Assembly: GCF_900167005.1 (NCBI RefSeq) | Contig: NZ_FUXW01000001.1 | Location: 310,001-374,000 of the forward strand | Reading direction: 5' to 3' | From: Butyricicoccus pullicaecorum DSM 23266 | GTDB lineage: Bacteria; Bacillota; Clostridia; Oscillospirales; Butyricicoccaceae | Length of the DNA: 64,000 nucleotides | In this document: one piece after another, positions 39,642-46,900 of the stretch | Position numbering within the stretch: the stretch's first letter is position 1 | Layout: each line of letters opens with the position of its first letter | Notes under the pieces: model-generated | Seen by the model: the letters and a program-made list of their open reading frames with translations, nothing else | Databases searched by the model: none | What the model was told of the DNA's origin: nothing | Position numbers and translations under genes: made by a program

Positions 39642-39666
39642 CACTCCTTTACCACTCTGCTATAAT
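39638..39666 (+). promoter_or_regulatory. Promoter of the DMT exporter overlapping the sigE stop codon
   Basis: TTGACA (39638-39643), 17-bp spacer, TATAAT (39661-39666). Consensus at both boxes; the -35 contains the sigE TGA. Confidence 0.9.
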
Positions 39667-39698
39667 AAAATGCAGAGCGAAAGAGGAGCGGATCGAGT

Positions 39699-40592
39699 AT
39701 GAAGCAATATTACGCCATGATCGCGGCAGCGGGTGCCCTCTGGGGTCTGCTGTCGCTGTTTTTTGAGGTGCTTTCGGCTGCGGGACTGACCTCGCCGCAG
39801 GCGGTCGGCGTGCGCACCGCGTGTGCGGCTGTTGTTATGTGGCTTTGGCTGTTTGTGCGTGATCGCCGCGCGCTGAAGCTCAAGACCTGGAAGCATCTGT
39901 GGTATTTTGTCGGCACGGGTATGATCAGTCTGGCATTTTTCAATTCTTGCTACTTTGCCTGTATCGAGCGCTCGACCATCGGCCTTGCCGCATTGCTGCT
40001 GTACACCGCGCCGGTGTTTGTCATGCTGTTTTCTGCCGTGCTGTTCGGGGAAAAGCTGACCGGACGTAAGATCGGTGCACTGGCGCTGACCGTCGTGGGC
40101 TGTGGACTGGCAACCGGTGCATTTTCGGGCGGTTTGTCGGTGCATCCGGCGGCGTTGGCCTTCGGTCTGGCCTCGGGCATCGGCTATGCACTCTATACCG
40201 TCTTTGGCAAATTTGCCCTGCGCGATTATGATTCCCGTACCATCACGGCCTACACCATGCTGTTTGCAGCCATCGGTGTTTTGCCCATCTCGCAGCCGGT
40301 GCAGGCCGCACGCATTGTGTTTTCCTCGCCGCAGACGATCATTATGGCATTGTGTGGCGGCGTGCTGTGCACTGTCCTGCCCTATCTGCTGTACACCAAG
40401 GGACTGACCCGGGTGGACGCGGGCAAGGCTTCCATCGTGGCTTGCGTGGAGCCGGTTGTCGCTGCGCTGGTCGGTATGCTGCTCTTTGGTGAACCGCTGG
40501 ACGTTGGACGGCTGGGTGGTATGGCGCTTGTGCTGGCAGCCATTGTTCTGCTCAATCTGCCGATTTCGCATTACACACGCACTGCTTCCTGA
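39699..40592 (+). CDS. DMT-superfamily (EamA) transporter
   Basis: 297 residues, ten membrane helices in two EamA repeats (about 5-140 and 150-290). 'AAAGALWGLLSLFFEVLSAAG' and 'LEPLDVGRLGG'-like ends 'FGEPLDVGRLGGMALVLAAI' are typical of the family. Exports small metabolites or amino acids; substrate unreadable. Monocistronic with a near-perfect promoter, so expected to be vegetative, unlike its sporulation neighbours. Confidence 0.92.
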   Translation: MKQYYAMIAAAGALWGLLSLFFEVLSAAGLTSPQAVGVRTACAAVVMWLWLFVRDRRALKLKTWKHLWYFVGTGMISLAFFNSCYFACIERSTIGLAALLLYTAPVFVMLFSAVLFGEKLTGRKIGALALTVVGCGLATGAFSGGLSVHPAALAFGLASGIGYALYTVFGKFALRDYDSRTITAYTMLFAAIGVLPISQPVQAARIVFSSPQTIIMALCGGVLCTVLPYLLYTKGLTRVDAGKASIVACVEPVVAALVGMLLFGEPLDVGRLGGMALVLAAIVLLNLPISHYTRTAS

Positions 40593-40599
40593 AGAAACA

Positions 40600-40636
40600 A
40601 AATCCCGTGATCCAAATGGATACACGGGATTTTTTG
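40600..40636 (+). terminator. Terminator of the DMT exporter
   Basis: AAATCCCGTG pairs with CACGGGATTT (outer part of a longer stem with ATCC/GGAT), followed by T6. Confidence 0.85.
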
Positions 40637-40653
40637 CATCCGTCTGCACACAC

Positions 40654-40683
40654 TTGTCAGTGCCGCGCGTTTTGTGATATCAT
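40654..40683 (+). promoter_or_regulatory. Promoter of the deaminase-PNP operon
   Basis: TTGTCA (40654-40659), 18-bp spacer, TATCAT (40678-40683). Confidence 0.65.
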
Positions 40684-40708
40684 GGATACAAAGAAAGGAT
40701 TGATCGTC

Positions 40709-41995
40709 ATGCTTTTTGAAAATATTTCGATTTTAGCCGATGATTTTACCGTCAAGCACGGCCAGTACGTAGGCGTCAAGGCGGACAAGATCGCGTATAT
40801 CGGTTCCGAGCGTCCGACCGAGGATTTTGGTGAGACTTATAACGGTAAGGGTAAGCTGCTCATGCCCGGTATGGTCAACGCGCACTCGCATGCGCCCATG
40901 ACTCTGCTGCGCGGTTACGGTGAGAACCTGTCCTTGCAGCGCTGGCTGAACGAGCGTATTTTCCCGTTTGAGGACAAGCTCAGCGACGCAGCTGTCGCAC
41001 CGGCAACCCGTCTGGCCATTGCCGAAATGCTGCGCTTTGGTACGGTATCGTTTACTGACATGTACTTTTTCAGCCAGACCATGGCCGATGCCATTCTGGA
41101 ATCGGGCATTAAGTGCAACCTGAGCCGTGGATTGACCGTCTTTGACGACAGCGATTACGAGCAGACTGCCGCCTACAAGGACAATTGCGACTTGCTTGCG
41201 CGTTATCAGAACGCAGGTGATGGCAGACTGAAGATTGACCTGTGCATTCACGGTGAGTACACGACCACGCCCAAGATGGTCGAGGCAGTCGCAAAGCATG
41301 CCAAGCAGGTTGATGCACGTGTGCACATTCACCTGTCCGAGACCCAGAGCGAACACGAAGAGTGCAAGGCACGTCACGGCATGACGCCCGCAGCATATTT
41401 TGAAAAGCTGGGTCTGTTCGATCAGCCGACCACGGCAGCGCACTGCGTCTGGCTGGATGATAGCGATTTTGCCATTCTGGAGCGTCGCGGTGTGACTGTT
41501 GCGTCCTGCCCGGTCAGCAACATGAAGCTTGCGAGCGGCTTTGCGCGCGTACCTGAAATGCTCAAGCGCGGTATCCATGTTGCGCTGGGTACGGACAGCG
41601 TTGCTTCCAACAACAACCTCAATCTTTTCAAAGAGATGTTCCTGTTCGCAAATGTATACAAAGGTGCAACCCATGACCCGACCGTTGTCACCCCGGCTGA
41701 GGCGCTGGCCGCTGCGACGGTCAACGGTATGCGCTCGCAGGGACGCGATGACAGCGGTCTTGTCCGTGTCGGCATGAAGGCTGACCTTGCGGTGCTGAAC
41801 GTCGACGAGCCCTGGATGGTGCCGGTTAACGACTGGACGACCAATCTGGTTTACTCGGCACAGGGAAGTGACGTCTGTCTGACCATGGTTGACGGCAAGG
41901 TGCTGTATCAGGACGGCGAATACAAGACCATCGATATCGAGAAGGTCAAGTTCGAAGCACAGCGTGCAACCGACGCAATTCGCGCACAGCTGTAA
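40709..41995 (+). CDS. mtaD: Amidohydrolase, MTA/SAH deaminase family
   Basis: 428 residues from the ATG at 40709 (AAAGGA 9 bases upstream). Metal-dependent amidohydrolase motifs: 'PGMVNAHSHAPMTLLRG' (HxH), 'IHLSETQSEHEEC', 'AAHCVWLDD', and 'ALGTDSVASNNNLN'. These fit 5-methylthioadenosine/S-adenosylhomocysteine deaminase. Forming an operon with a purine nucleoside phosphorylase supports a role in salvage of adenosine-type nucleosides to inosine-type products. Other aminohydrolase substrates cannot be excluded. Confidence 0.87.
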   Translation: MLFENISILADDFTVKHGQYVGVKADKIAYIGSERPTEDFGETYNGKGKLLMPGMVNAHSHAPMTLLRGYGENLSLQRWLNERIFPFEDKLSDAAVAPATRLAIAEMLRFGTVSFTDMYFFSQTMADAILESGIKCNLSRGLTVFDDSDYEQTAAYKDNCDLLARYQNAGDGRLKIDLCIHGEYTTTPKMVEAVAKHAKQVDARVHIHLSETQSEHEECKARHGMTPAAYFEKLGLFDQPTTAAHCVWLDDSDFAILERRGVTVASCPVSNMKLASGFARVPEMLKRGIHVALGTDSVASNNNLNLFKEMFLFANVYKGATHDPTVVTPAEALAAATVNGMRSQGRDDSGLVRVGMKADLAVLNVDEPWMVPVNDWTTNLVYSAQGSDVCLTMVDGKVLYQDGEYKTIDIEKVKFEAQRATDAIRAQL

Positions 41996-42022
41996 GTAAA
42001 ACCCGGAAAGGAGCGGTCATTT

Positions 42023-42838
42023 ATGTATGAAAAGATGAGAGAAAGTGCGGCGTTTCTCAGCCGTGCATTCGGTGGGAGAATCCCGAGTGTCGCATTGGTG
42101 CTCGGTTCGGGACTGGGCCCACTGGCCGATGAACTCAAAGACCCGGTGACCGTTCCGTTCGGTGAAGTTCCGCACTTCTGCCGTTCCACGGCACCCGATC
42201 ATGCAGGCCGACTGGTGCTGGGCGAGTTGTCCGGCAAGACCGTCTTGTGCATGCAGGGTCGATTGCATGGGTATGAAGGCTATACCCCGGCTGAGGTGTC
42301 TTATCCCATCCCGGTATTCAAGCTGTTGGGTATTAAAACGGTCATTTTGACCAACGCAGCAGGCGGTATCAACCTGGACTTTTCGGTAGGTGATTTTATG
42401 GTGATTGACGACCATATCAACCTCACCGGAAAGAGCCCGTTGACCGGTCCAAACGATGACCGTGTTGGTCCAAGATTTAATGATATGTGTCACGTTTACC
42501 CGAAGGACTTGCGTGATCTGGCCGATCAGGCCGCGAAAAATTGCGGTTTGTCCCTGCGGCATGGCGTGTATGTCGGCGTGAATGGCCCGCAGTATGAGAC
42601 AGCGGCGGAAATCCGCATGTTCCGTGCGATGGGCGGCGATGCGGTGGGCATGTCGACTGTGTTTGAGAGCATTGCGGCTGCACATTGCGGATTGCCGGTC
42701 CTCGCGGTGTCCATGATTACCAATATGGCCGCGGGTGTGACCGGAAATGCACTGTCGGATGAAGAAGTCAAGGAAATGGCAGCAAAGGGCGGCGAGCAGT
42801 TCCAGACGCTCATGCGTGAAATCGTCGCTTTGCTGTAA
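42023..42838 (+). CDS. punA: Purine nucleoside phosphorylase (trimeric type)
   Basis: 271 residues. Family motifs: 'ALVLGSGLGPLADEL' (phosphate site), 'GRLHGYEGYTPAEVSYPI', 'LTNAAGGIN', 'DHINLTGKSPL', 'YVGVNGPQYETAAEIRMFRAMGGDAVGMST' and 'TNMAAG'. Cleaves inosine/guanosine to base and ribose-1-phosphate. Downstream of the MTA/SAH deaminase by 27 bases with GGAAAGGAG, so the two act in sequence on nucleosides. Confidence 0.95.
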   Translation: MYEKMRESAAFLSRAFGGRIPSVALVLGSGLGPLADELKDPVTVPFGEVPHFCRSTAPDHAGRLVLGELSGKTVLCMQGRLHGYEGYTPAEVSYPIPVFKLLGIKTVILTNAAGGINLDFSVGDFMVIDDHINLTGKSPLTGPNDDRVGPRFNDMCHVYPKDLRDLADQAAKNCGLSLRHGVYVGVNGPQYETAAEIRMFRAMGGDAVGMSTVFESIAAAHCGLPVLAVSMITNMAAGVTGNALSDEEVKEMAAKGGEQFQTLMREIVALL

Positions 42839-42862
42839 AACCCACCACGGCACCCCTTACTG

Positions 42863-43017
42863 AAAGTTTCGCCAGCCTTTTCAAAGGCTGCGGGTTCTCA
42901 GGGCAGAGCCCTGAGCCGGACTCCGCAGAGTCCGGAACTCCTTTTTGATTCCCGGTGTCCGACCCGGGAATCAACTTAAACTAAAACCAAAACGCCGTCC
43001 GCAGACGGCGCAATTTC
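42863..43017 (-). repeat. Modular hairpin element, copy D
   Basis: Reverse orientation, between pnp and the GNAT gene. H5 42873-42890 (CAGCCTTT / AAAGGCTG), H4 42897-42915 (CTCAGGGC-AGA-GCCCTGAG), H3 42916-42935 (CCGGACTC-CGCA-GAGTCCGG), H2 42945-42974 (TTGATTCCCGG with CCGGGAATCAA), H1 42993-43010 (CGCCGTC-CGCA-GACGGCG). The most complete copy besides A and C. A further stem GCGGCC-ATT-GGCCGC follows at 43022-43036. Confidence 0.88.
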
Positions 43018-43040
43018 CCCCGCGGCCATTGGCCGCTCAC

Positions 43041-43074
43041 AAAAAAGACCGTCCCAATTTGGGACGGTCTTTTT
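43041..43074. terminator. Bidirectional terminator beside element D
   Basis: AAAAAAGACCGTCCC-AATTT-GGGACGGTCTTTTT; it overlaps the last bases of the GNAT gene on the minus strand. Confidence 0.88.
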
Positions 43075-43543
43075 AAATATCTTCCTGCAATACCATCTCG
43101 TGTTCCATCGCCCGGAACCCATACCGCTCGTACACCGGTCGACCCATTGTAGTCGCTTCCAGCGTCAGAAAGGTCACGCCGCGGGCGTGCGCATCGGCTG
43201 TCAGCAGATCGAGTAGCTTGGTGCAGATACCTTGCCGACGGTATTCCGGCGCAACATAGAGATTCATATAGTATCCCTTTTGACCGGTCGGATTGTCCAC
43301 CGTGGGCATAACGCGAAAATAGCTGATGCCACCCGCACCAATCCAGCGATCACTGTCAAAGACCAGATAGGCAGTGTGTGAGTCATCTGCCAGCGCGTCG
43401 GCATAGTAGATGCGCGATTGCTCTTCAACTTGTGGAAGCGGTGTATCGGACGGTAATTTGTTTGCGGCACGCAGGACGGTGAGGCGCGTCTGGACGAGCA
43501 GGTCAAGGTCGGACAGTTGGGCTTTTTGGAAGGTCAGAGACAA
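43073..43543 (-). CDS. GNAT-family N-acetyltransferase
   Basis: 156 residues. Acetyl-CoA motif A 'NLYVAPEYRRQGICTKLLDLL' (R/Q-x-x-G-x pattern) preceded by 'GGISYFRV', and motif B 'ATTMGRPVYERYGF'. The start is TTG at 43543, 9 bases after AAAGGAG; no in-frame ATG fits. Substrate unknown. Flanked on both sides by hairpin elements (D downstream, E upstream). Confidence 0.9.
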   Translation of the reverse strand: MSLTFQKAQLSDLDLLVQTRLTVLRAANKLPSDTPLPQVEEQSRIYYADALADDSHTAYLVFDSDRWIGAGGISYFRVMPTVDNPTGQKGYYMNLYVAPEYRRQGICTKLLDLLTADAHARGVTFLTLEATTMGRPVYERYGFRAMEHEMVLQEDI

Positions 43544-43579
43544 GGAAATGCACTCCTTTGAAGTTGTGGGAAAGGAAAG

Positions 43580-43747
43580 ACAGCCGCCCGAATGGGCGGC
43601 TGTATGGATGTTTGTTTTGGTTGATTCCGGTCAAAAGACCGGAATCAAAAGGAGAGCTTCGAGCCTGCGGGCTCGACCAAGTTTCACTTGGATGGACTCA
43701 AGGGACTCGTCCCTTGAGAATCCCGATTTTCGCCTGCGGGCGGGAAA
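43580..43747 (+). repeat. Modular hairpin element, divergent copy E
   Basis: Forward orientation. Opens with ACAGCCGCCC-GAAT-GGGCGGCTGT (43580-43603) in the H1/terminator place, T-rich linker, H2 43621-43648 (TTGATTCCGGTC-AAAA-complement), H3 43659-43676 (TCGAGCC-TGCG-GGCTCGA), an extra CCAAGT-TTC-ACTTGG (43677-43691), H4 43697-43718 (CTCAAGGGA-CTCG-TCCCTTGAG), and a final CGCC-TGCG-GGCG (43731-43742) where H5 should be. It abuts the lysA stop codon and is antisense to lysA readthrough. Confidence 0.75.
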
Positions 43748-45010
43748 TTACTTCTTAAATACGCCGGTTACGTCCAGAGTTGCGAAGTAATCCTCGGGGG
43801 TCTCTGCACGGCGGATGAGCTCGGTCGTACCGTCCTCACGCAGCAGGACTTCAGCCGAACGCAGCTTGCCATTGTAGTTATAACCCATTGCAAAACCGTG
43901 TGCACCGGTGTCATGAATGACCAGATAATCGCCGTCGTCAATCTCGGGCAGCATGCGGTCGATGGCAAACTTATCGTTATTCTCACACAGGCCGCCGGTC
44001 ACGTCGTACTTGTGATCGCAGGGCGCGTCTTCCTTGCCCAGAACGGTGATGTGATGGTAAGCGCCGTACATCGCCGGACGCATCAGGTTTGCAGCGCAGG
44101 CATCCAGACCAACATACTCCTTGTGCGTGTGCTTATGGTGCAGGCACTTTGCAACCAGGCAGCCGTAGGGGCCCATAACAAAGCGGCCCATCTCGGTGTA
44201 GATGGCAACGTCGCCCATACCAGCCGGTACGAGAACCTCCTCGTATGCCTTGCGAACGCCCTCGCCGATGGCCATGATATCGTTTGCATTCTGCTCAGGA
44301 CGGTAGGGGATGCCAACGCCGCCGGACAGGTTGATGAACGCGATATGTGCGCCGGTCTCCTCGTGCAGCTCGACTGCGGTCTGGAACAGCAGGCGTGCCA
44401 GCACCGGGTAGTACTCGTTTGCGACCGTGTTGGAAGCCAGGAACGCATGCAGGCCGAAGTGCTTGACACCCTTGCTCATCAGCTTGCGGTATGCCTCGGT
44501 CAGCTGGGGACGGGTCATGCCGTACTTTGCATCCTGCGGGGTATCCATGATCTCATTTTCGATCTTGAAGTCACCGCCCGGATTGTAGCGGCAGGACATG
44601 GTCTCCGGGAACGGAGCGATCTTCTCAAAGAAGTCGATGTGGGTGATGTCGTCGAAGTTGATGATTGCACCCAGCTTTGCAGCCAGTGCGAAATCCTCAG
44701 CCGGGGTCACGTTGGACGAGAACATGATGTCCTCACCAACCTGACCGACTGCCTCGCTCATCAGCAACTCGGTGTAGCTCGAGCAGTCGCAGCCGAAGCC
44801 CTCTTCCTTGAGAATCTGAAGCAGGCGGGGATTGGGGCAAGCCTTGACAGCGAAATACTCGTGGAAGCCTGGATTCCAAGCAAATGCCTGCTTGATGCGG
44901 CGTGCGTTCTCACGAATGCCTTTCTCGTCATAGAGGTGGAAGGGAGTGGGGTACTTCTTGACTATTTCCTGAACTTGCTCCAGGGTAACAAACGGCTTTT
45001 TCTGGTTCAT
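43748..45010 (-). CDS. lysA: Diaminopimelate decarboxylase-like PLP enzyme
   Basis: 420 residues, fold-type III PLP decarboxylase. Schiff-base lysine in 'HEYFAVKACPNP' (Lys56), 'GFGCDCSSYTEL', 'NLSGGVGIPYRPEQ' (phosphate-binding glycine loop), 'YTEMGRFVMGPYG', 'DACAANLMRPAMYGAYH' and the C-terminal 'GGLCENNDKFA' with the Cys-Glu that completes the active site across the dimer. Product: lysine from meso-DAP. Last gene of a three-gene minus operon; 27 bases after the DUF3006 gene. A related diamino-acid decarboxylase activity is possible. Confidence 0.88.
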   Translation of the reverse strand: MNQKKPFVTLEQVQEIVKKYPTPFHLYDEKGIRENARRIKQAFAWNPGFHEYFAVKACPNPRLLQILKEEGFGCDCSSYTELLMSEAVGQVGEDIMFSSNVTPAEDFALAAKLGAIINFDDITHIDFFEKIAPFPETMSCRYNPGGDFKIENEIMDTPQDAKYGMTRPQLTEAYRKLMSKGVKHFGLHAFLASNTVANEYYPVLARLLFQTAVELHEETGAHIAFINLSGGVGIPYRPEQNANDIMAIGEGVRKAYEEVLVPAGMGDVAIYTEMGRFVMGPYGCLVAKCLHHKHTHKEYVGLDACAANLMRPAMYGAYHHITVLGKEDAPCDHKYDVTGGLCENNDKFAIDRMLPEIDDGDYLVIHDTGAHGFAMGYNYNGKLRSAEVLLREDGTTELIRRAETPEDYFATLDVTGVFKK

Positions 45011-45037
45011 TGGGGTTCATTCCTTTGCGGTTTAGAT

Positions 45038-45262
45038 TTATTTCTTTCCTAAAATCCGCTCGAAGCGGCGGCGGGTCATGGCCTCGCGCCGAGCGGTTTC
45101 CTCTTCGTCGATTTCAAGAATGCGGTCGCCCTCGTACCAGACGACCATGCCCTCGCCGGCCATAACGGGTGCATGGCTGCGGGGAATTTCGATCATACCG
45201 TGATCGGTTTCCAGAATGATAAAATCGCCTTCGAACCGGTCAACGACTGCCTGTTCTCTCAT
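45038..45262 (-). CDS. DUF3006-family small protein
   Basis: 74 residues: 'AVVDRFEGDFIILET', 'IEIPRSHAP', 'EGMVVWYEGDRI' and a basic helical tail 'REAMTRRRFERILGKK'. This is the DUF3006 pattern (small beta barrel), often encoded next to ComEC/Rec2-like MBL hydrolases in Firmicutes, as here (18-base gap). Function unknown. Confidence 0.88.
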   Translation of the reverse strand: MREQAVVDRFEGDFIILETDHGMIEIPRSHAPVMAGEGMVVWYEGDRILEIDEEETARREAMTRRRFERILGKK

Positions 45263-45280
45263 GTGGCGTTGTCTCCTTTA

Positions 45281-46156
45281 TTAGTTGACAGGGGTTGGAT
45301 AGCGGAAGGTGCCCGAATCGGCAGTGACGTGCACGGATGCACCGTGTTCTGCCAGACGGGCGAGTGTTTCGGGGTGCGGATGACCATAATCGTTGTACTT
45401 CCCGCAGGAAATGACCGCGATTTTGGGCGATGCGGCATCCAGAAACGCATTGGTGGACGAGGTGTCGCTGCCGTGGTGTCCGACTTTGAGCACATCACAG
45501 GAAAGATCGGCGCCCGAAGCCAGCACTGCTTCTTCGGCCTGCGCTTCGGCGTCTCCTGTGAACAGCACGCGGAAGTCGTCCGCGGCAAGCATGGAGATAA
45601 TGGAATCGTTGTTTACATTGTCGAATGTGTCATCGGGCGCGGGTGCCAGAAAAGTCAGACTGGCATGGTTGCCGAACTCGAGTACCTGTCCGGGACTCGG
45701 AACCTGTACCGACACACCGGTCTGCTCGGCAGCGTCCAGCATGGCCGAATAGGTGGCGGTCAGTGCGGTCTGCGCGGGCAGATAGAGTACGTCGGTCGGG
45801 AACGCTTCCAGCACAGCTGCCATGCCGCCGATGTGATCTTCATGCGGATGGGTACCGACTGCGGCGACCAGATGGGTCACGCCTGCCTCTTTCAGATAGG
45901 CGATCACCTGATCGGAAGTTGCCGTCAGACCTGCATCCATGAGCACAGCTTCACCGCCGGACACGATCAGCGAACAGTCACCCTGTCCCACGTCGATGAA
46001 ATGTACGGTGGTCTGCTGCTGCATGGGATCGGAGATGATCTCCTGTCCAAAACTCACAAACAACTCGTACGCGATCACCAAAACGGTCAGGATACACAGG
46101 AAAACAATGGACTTTTTCCCGGGCTTTTGCCGGGAAGTGCTGGAATTGTCTGCCAA
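45281..46156 (-). CDS. ComEC/Rec2-like MBL-fold hydrolase, membrane-anchored
   Basis: 291 residues from a TTG at 46156 with GTGAGGT 5 bases upstream; a GTG at 46168 is the alternative. The longer open frame to 46219 is excluded because it contains the promoter's -10. One N-terminal anchor helix ('SIVFLCILTVLVIAYELF'), then a metallo-beta-lactamase fold: 'HFIDVGQGDCSLI', 'THPHEDHIGGM', 'LFTGDAEAQAE', 'KVGHHGS'. This matches the extracytoplasmic nuclease-like domain of ComEC without the channel. DNA or nucleotide substrate is a guess. Confidence 0.87.
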   Translation of the reverse strand: MADNSSTSRQKPGKKSIVFLCILTVLVIAYELFVSFGQEIISDPMQQQTTVHFIDVGQGDCSLIVSGGEAVLMDAGLTATSDQVIAYLKEAGVTHLVAAVGTHPHEDHIGGMAAVLEAFPTDVLYLPAQTALTATYSAMLDAAEQTGVSVQVPSPGQVLEFGNHASLTFLAPAPDDTFDNVNNDSIISMLAADDFRVLFTGDAEAQAEEAVLASGADLSCDVLKVGHHGSDTSSTNAFLDAASPKIAVISCGKYNDYGHPHPETLARLAEHGASVHVTADSGTFRYPTPVN

Positions 46157-46204
46157 AACATACCTCACATTCGACGGGTGCAGACCTCCGTATACAACGC
46201 AATC

Positions 46205-46233
46205 ATTATACAATGACACCGCTCAAACTGCAA
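46205..46233 (-). promoter_or_regulatory. Promoter of the MBL-DUF3006-lysA operon
   Basis: Minus-strand TTGCAG (46228-46233), 17-bp spacer, TATAAT (46205-46210). Confidence 0.75.
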
Positions 46234-46302
46234 GGATAACGGGGGTATCTTGCAAGATTTTATAACTTTACCAAAATAAACGCTGTTTTGGCCGGTACAT
46301 TT

Positions 46303-46899
46303 TCATACTTTTGACAACGAAAGTGCACGCGCCAGTTTGGACAGCGGTTCCGGGGTCAGTGCAAAGCGTGCAGCCTGTGCTTCGCAGGCAGTCTGGAACG
46401 CATCCGCGTCGCCTTCTTTGTACTCGCACTCGATCTCGCAGAACGGTACCGACTGCGAACCGCTCGCCAGCGTTCCGATGTCGAGCGACAGCTCGGCAGA
46501 GAAGCCGTCCTGCGTCCACATGACCGGTTGACGGTCAAAACAGACGTGCGCGATGGGAATAAGCTCGGACTGTGCCAGATGCTGACACAGCTCGGCCGAT
46601 GCGCCGTGCGCGGGCAGTTTTTGCAGGCCGTCGATCAGCGTGTCGGCAGCGCACTCGTATTCCTCGTGCACGTGCAGACCGTTCTGCGCCTCGGTGCGCA
46701 GCTTCATGCAGCACACACGGCGGCCATTCTCACTGCGCAGACGCAGACCGATTTTTCGGTCGCGCAGACTGTGTGCGGCATCGTCGTAGTAGATCGCGTC
46801 CATGTGCAGGATGGTCTGCGGATGGGGATGCAGTCCGAGCGACTGACACAGCGCGTCAAACTGCTGGGCGGATGCCTTCCATTTGAATTCACGTTCCAT
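46303..46899 (-). CDS. CYTH-domain protein (triphosphate tunnel metalloenzyme family)
   Basis: 198 residues. N-terminal EREFKW is the ExExK signature strand; further charged strands 'KIGLRLRSENGRRVCCMKLR', 'HVHEEYEC', 'AELSLDIG', 'CEIECEYKEGD' line the tunnel. Such enzymes hydrolyse inorganic triphosphate, thiamine triphosphate or make cAMP; activity not readable. Its ATG follows the proA stop by one base, so it is translated with the proline operon, an unexpected pairing. Confidence 0.87.
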   Translation of the reverse strand: MEREFKWKASAQQFDALCQSLGLHPHPQTILHMDAIYYDDAAHSLRDRKIGLRLRSENGRRVCCMKLRTEAQNGLHVHEEYECAADTLIDGLQKLPAHGASAELCQHLAQSELIPIAHVCFDRQPVMWTQDGFSAELSLDIGTLASGSQSVPFCEIECEYKEGDADAFQTACEAQAARFALTPEPLSKLARALSLSKV

Positions 46900-46900
46900 G

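Noticed and set aside
46157-46219. Longer N-terminus of the MBL hydrolase
   Set aside because: It would contain the -10 hexamer of a good promoter, so the transcript starts inside it.
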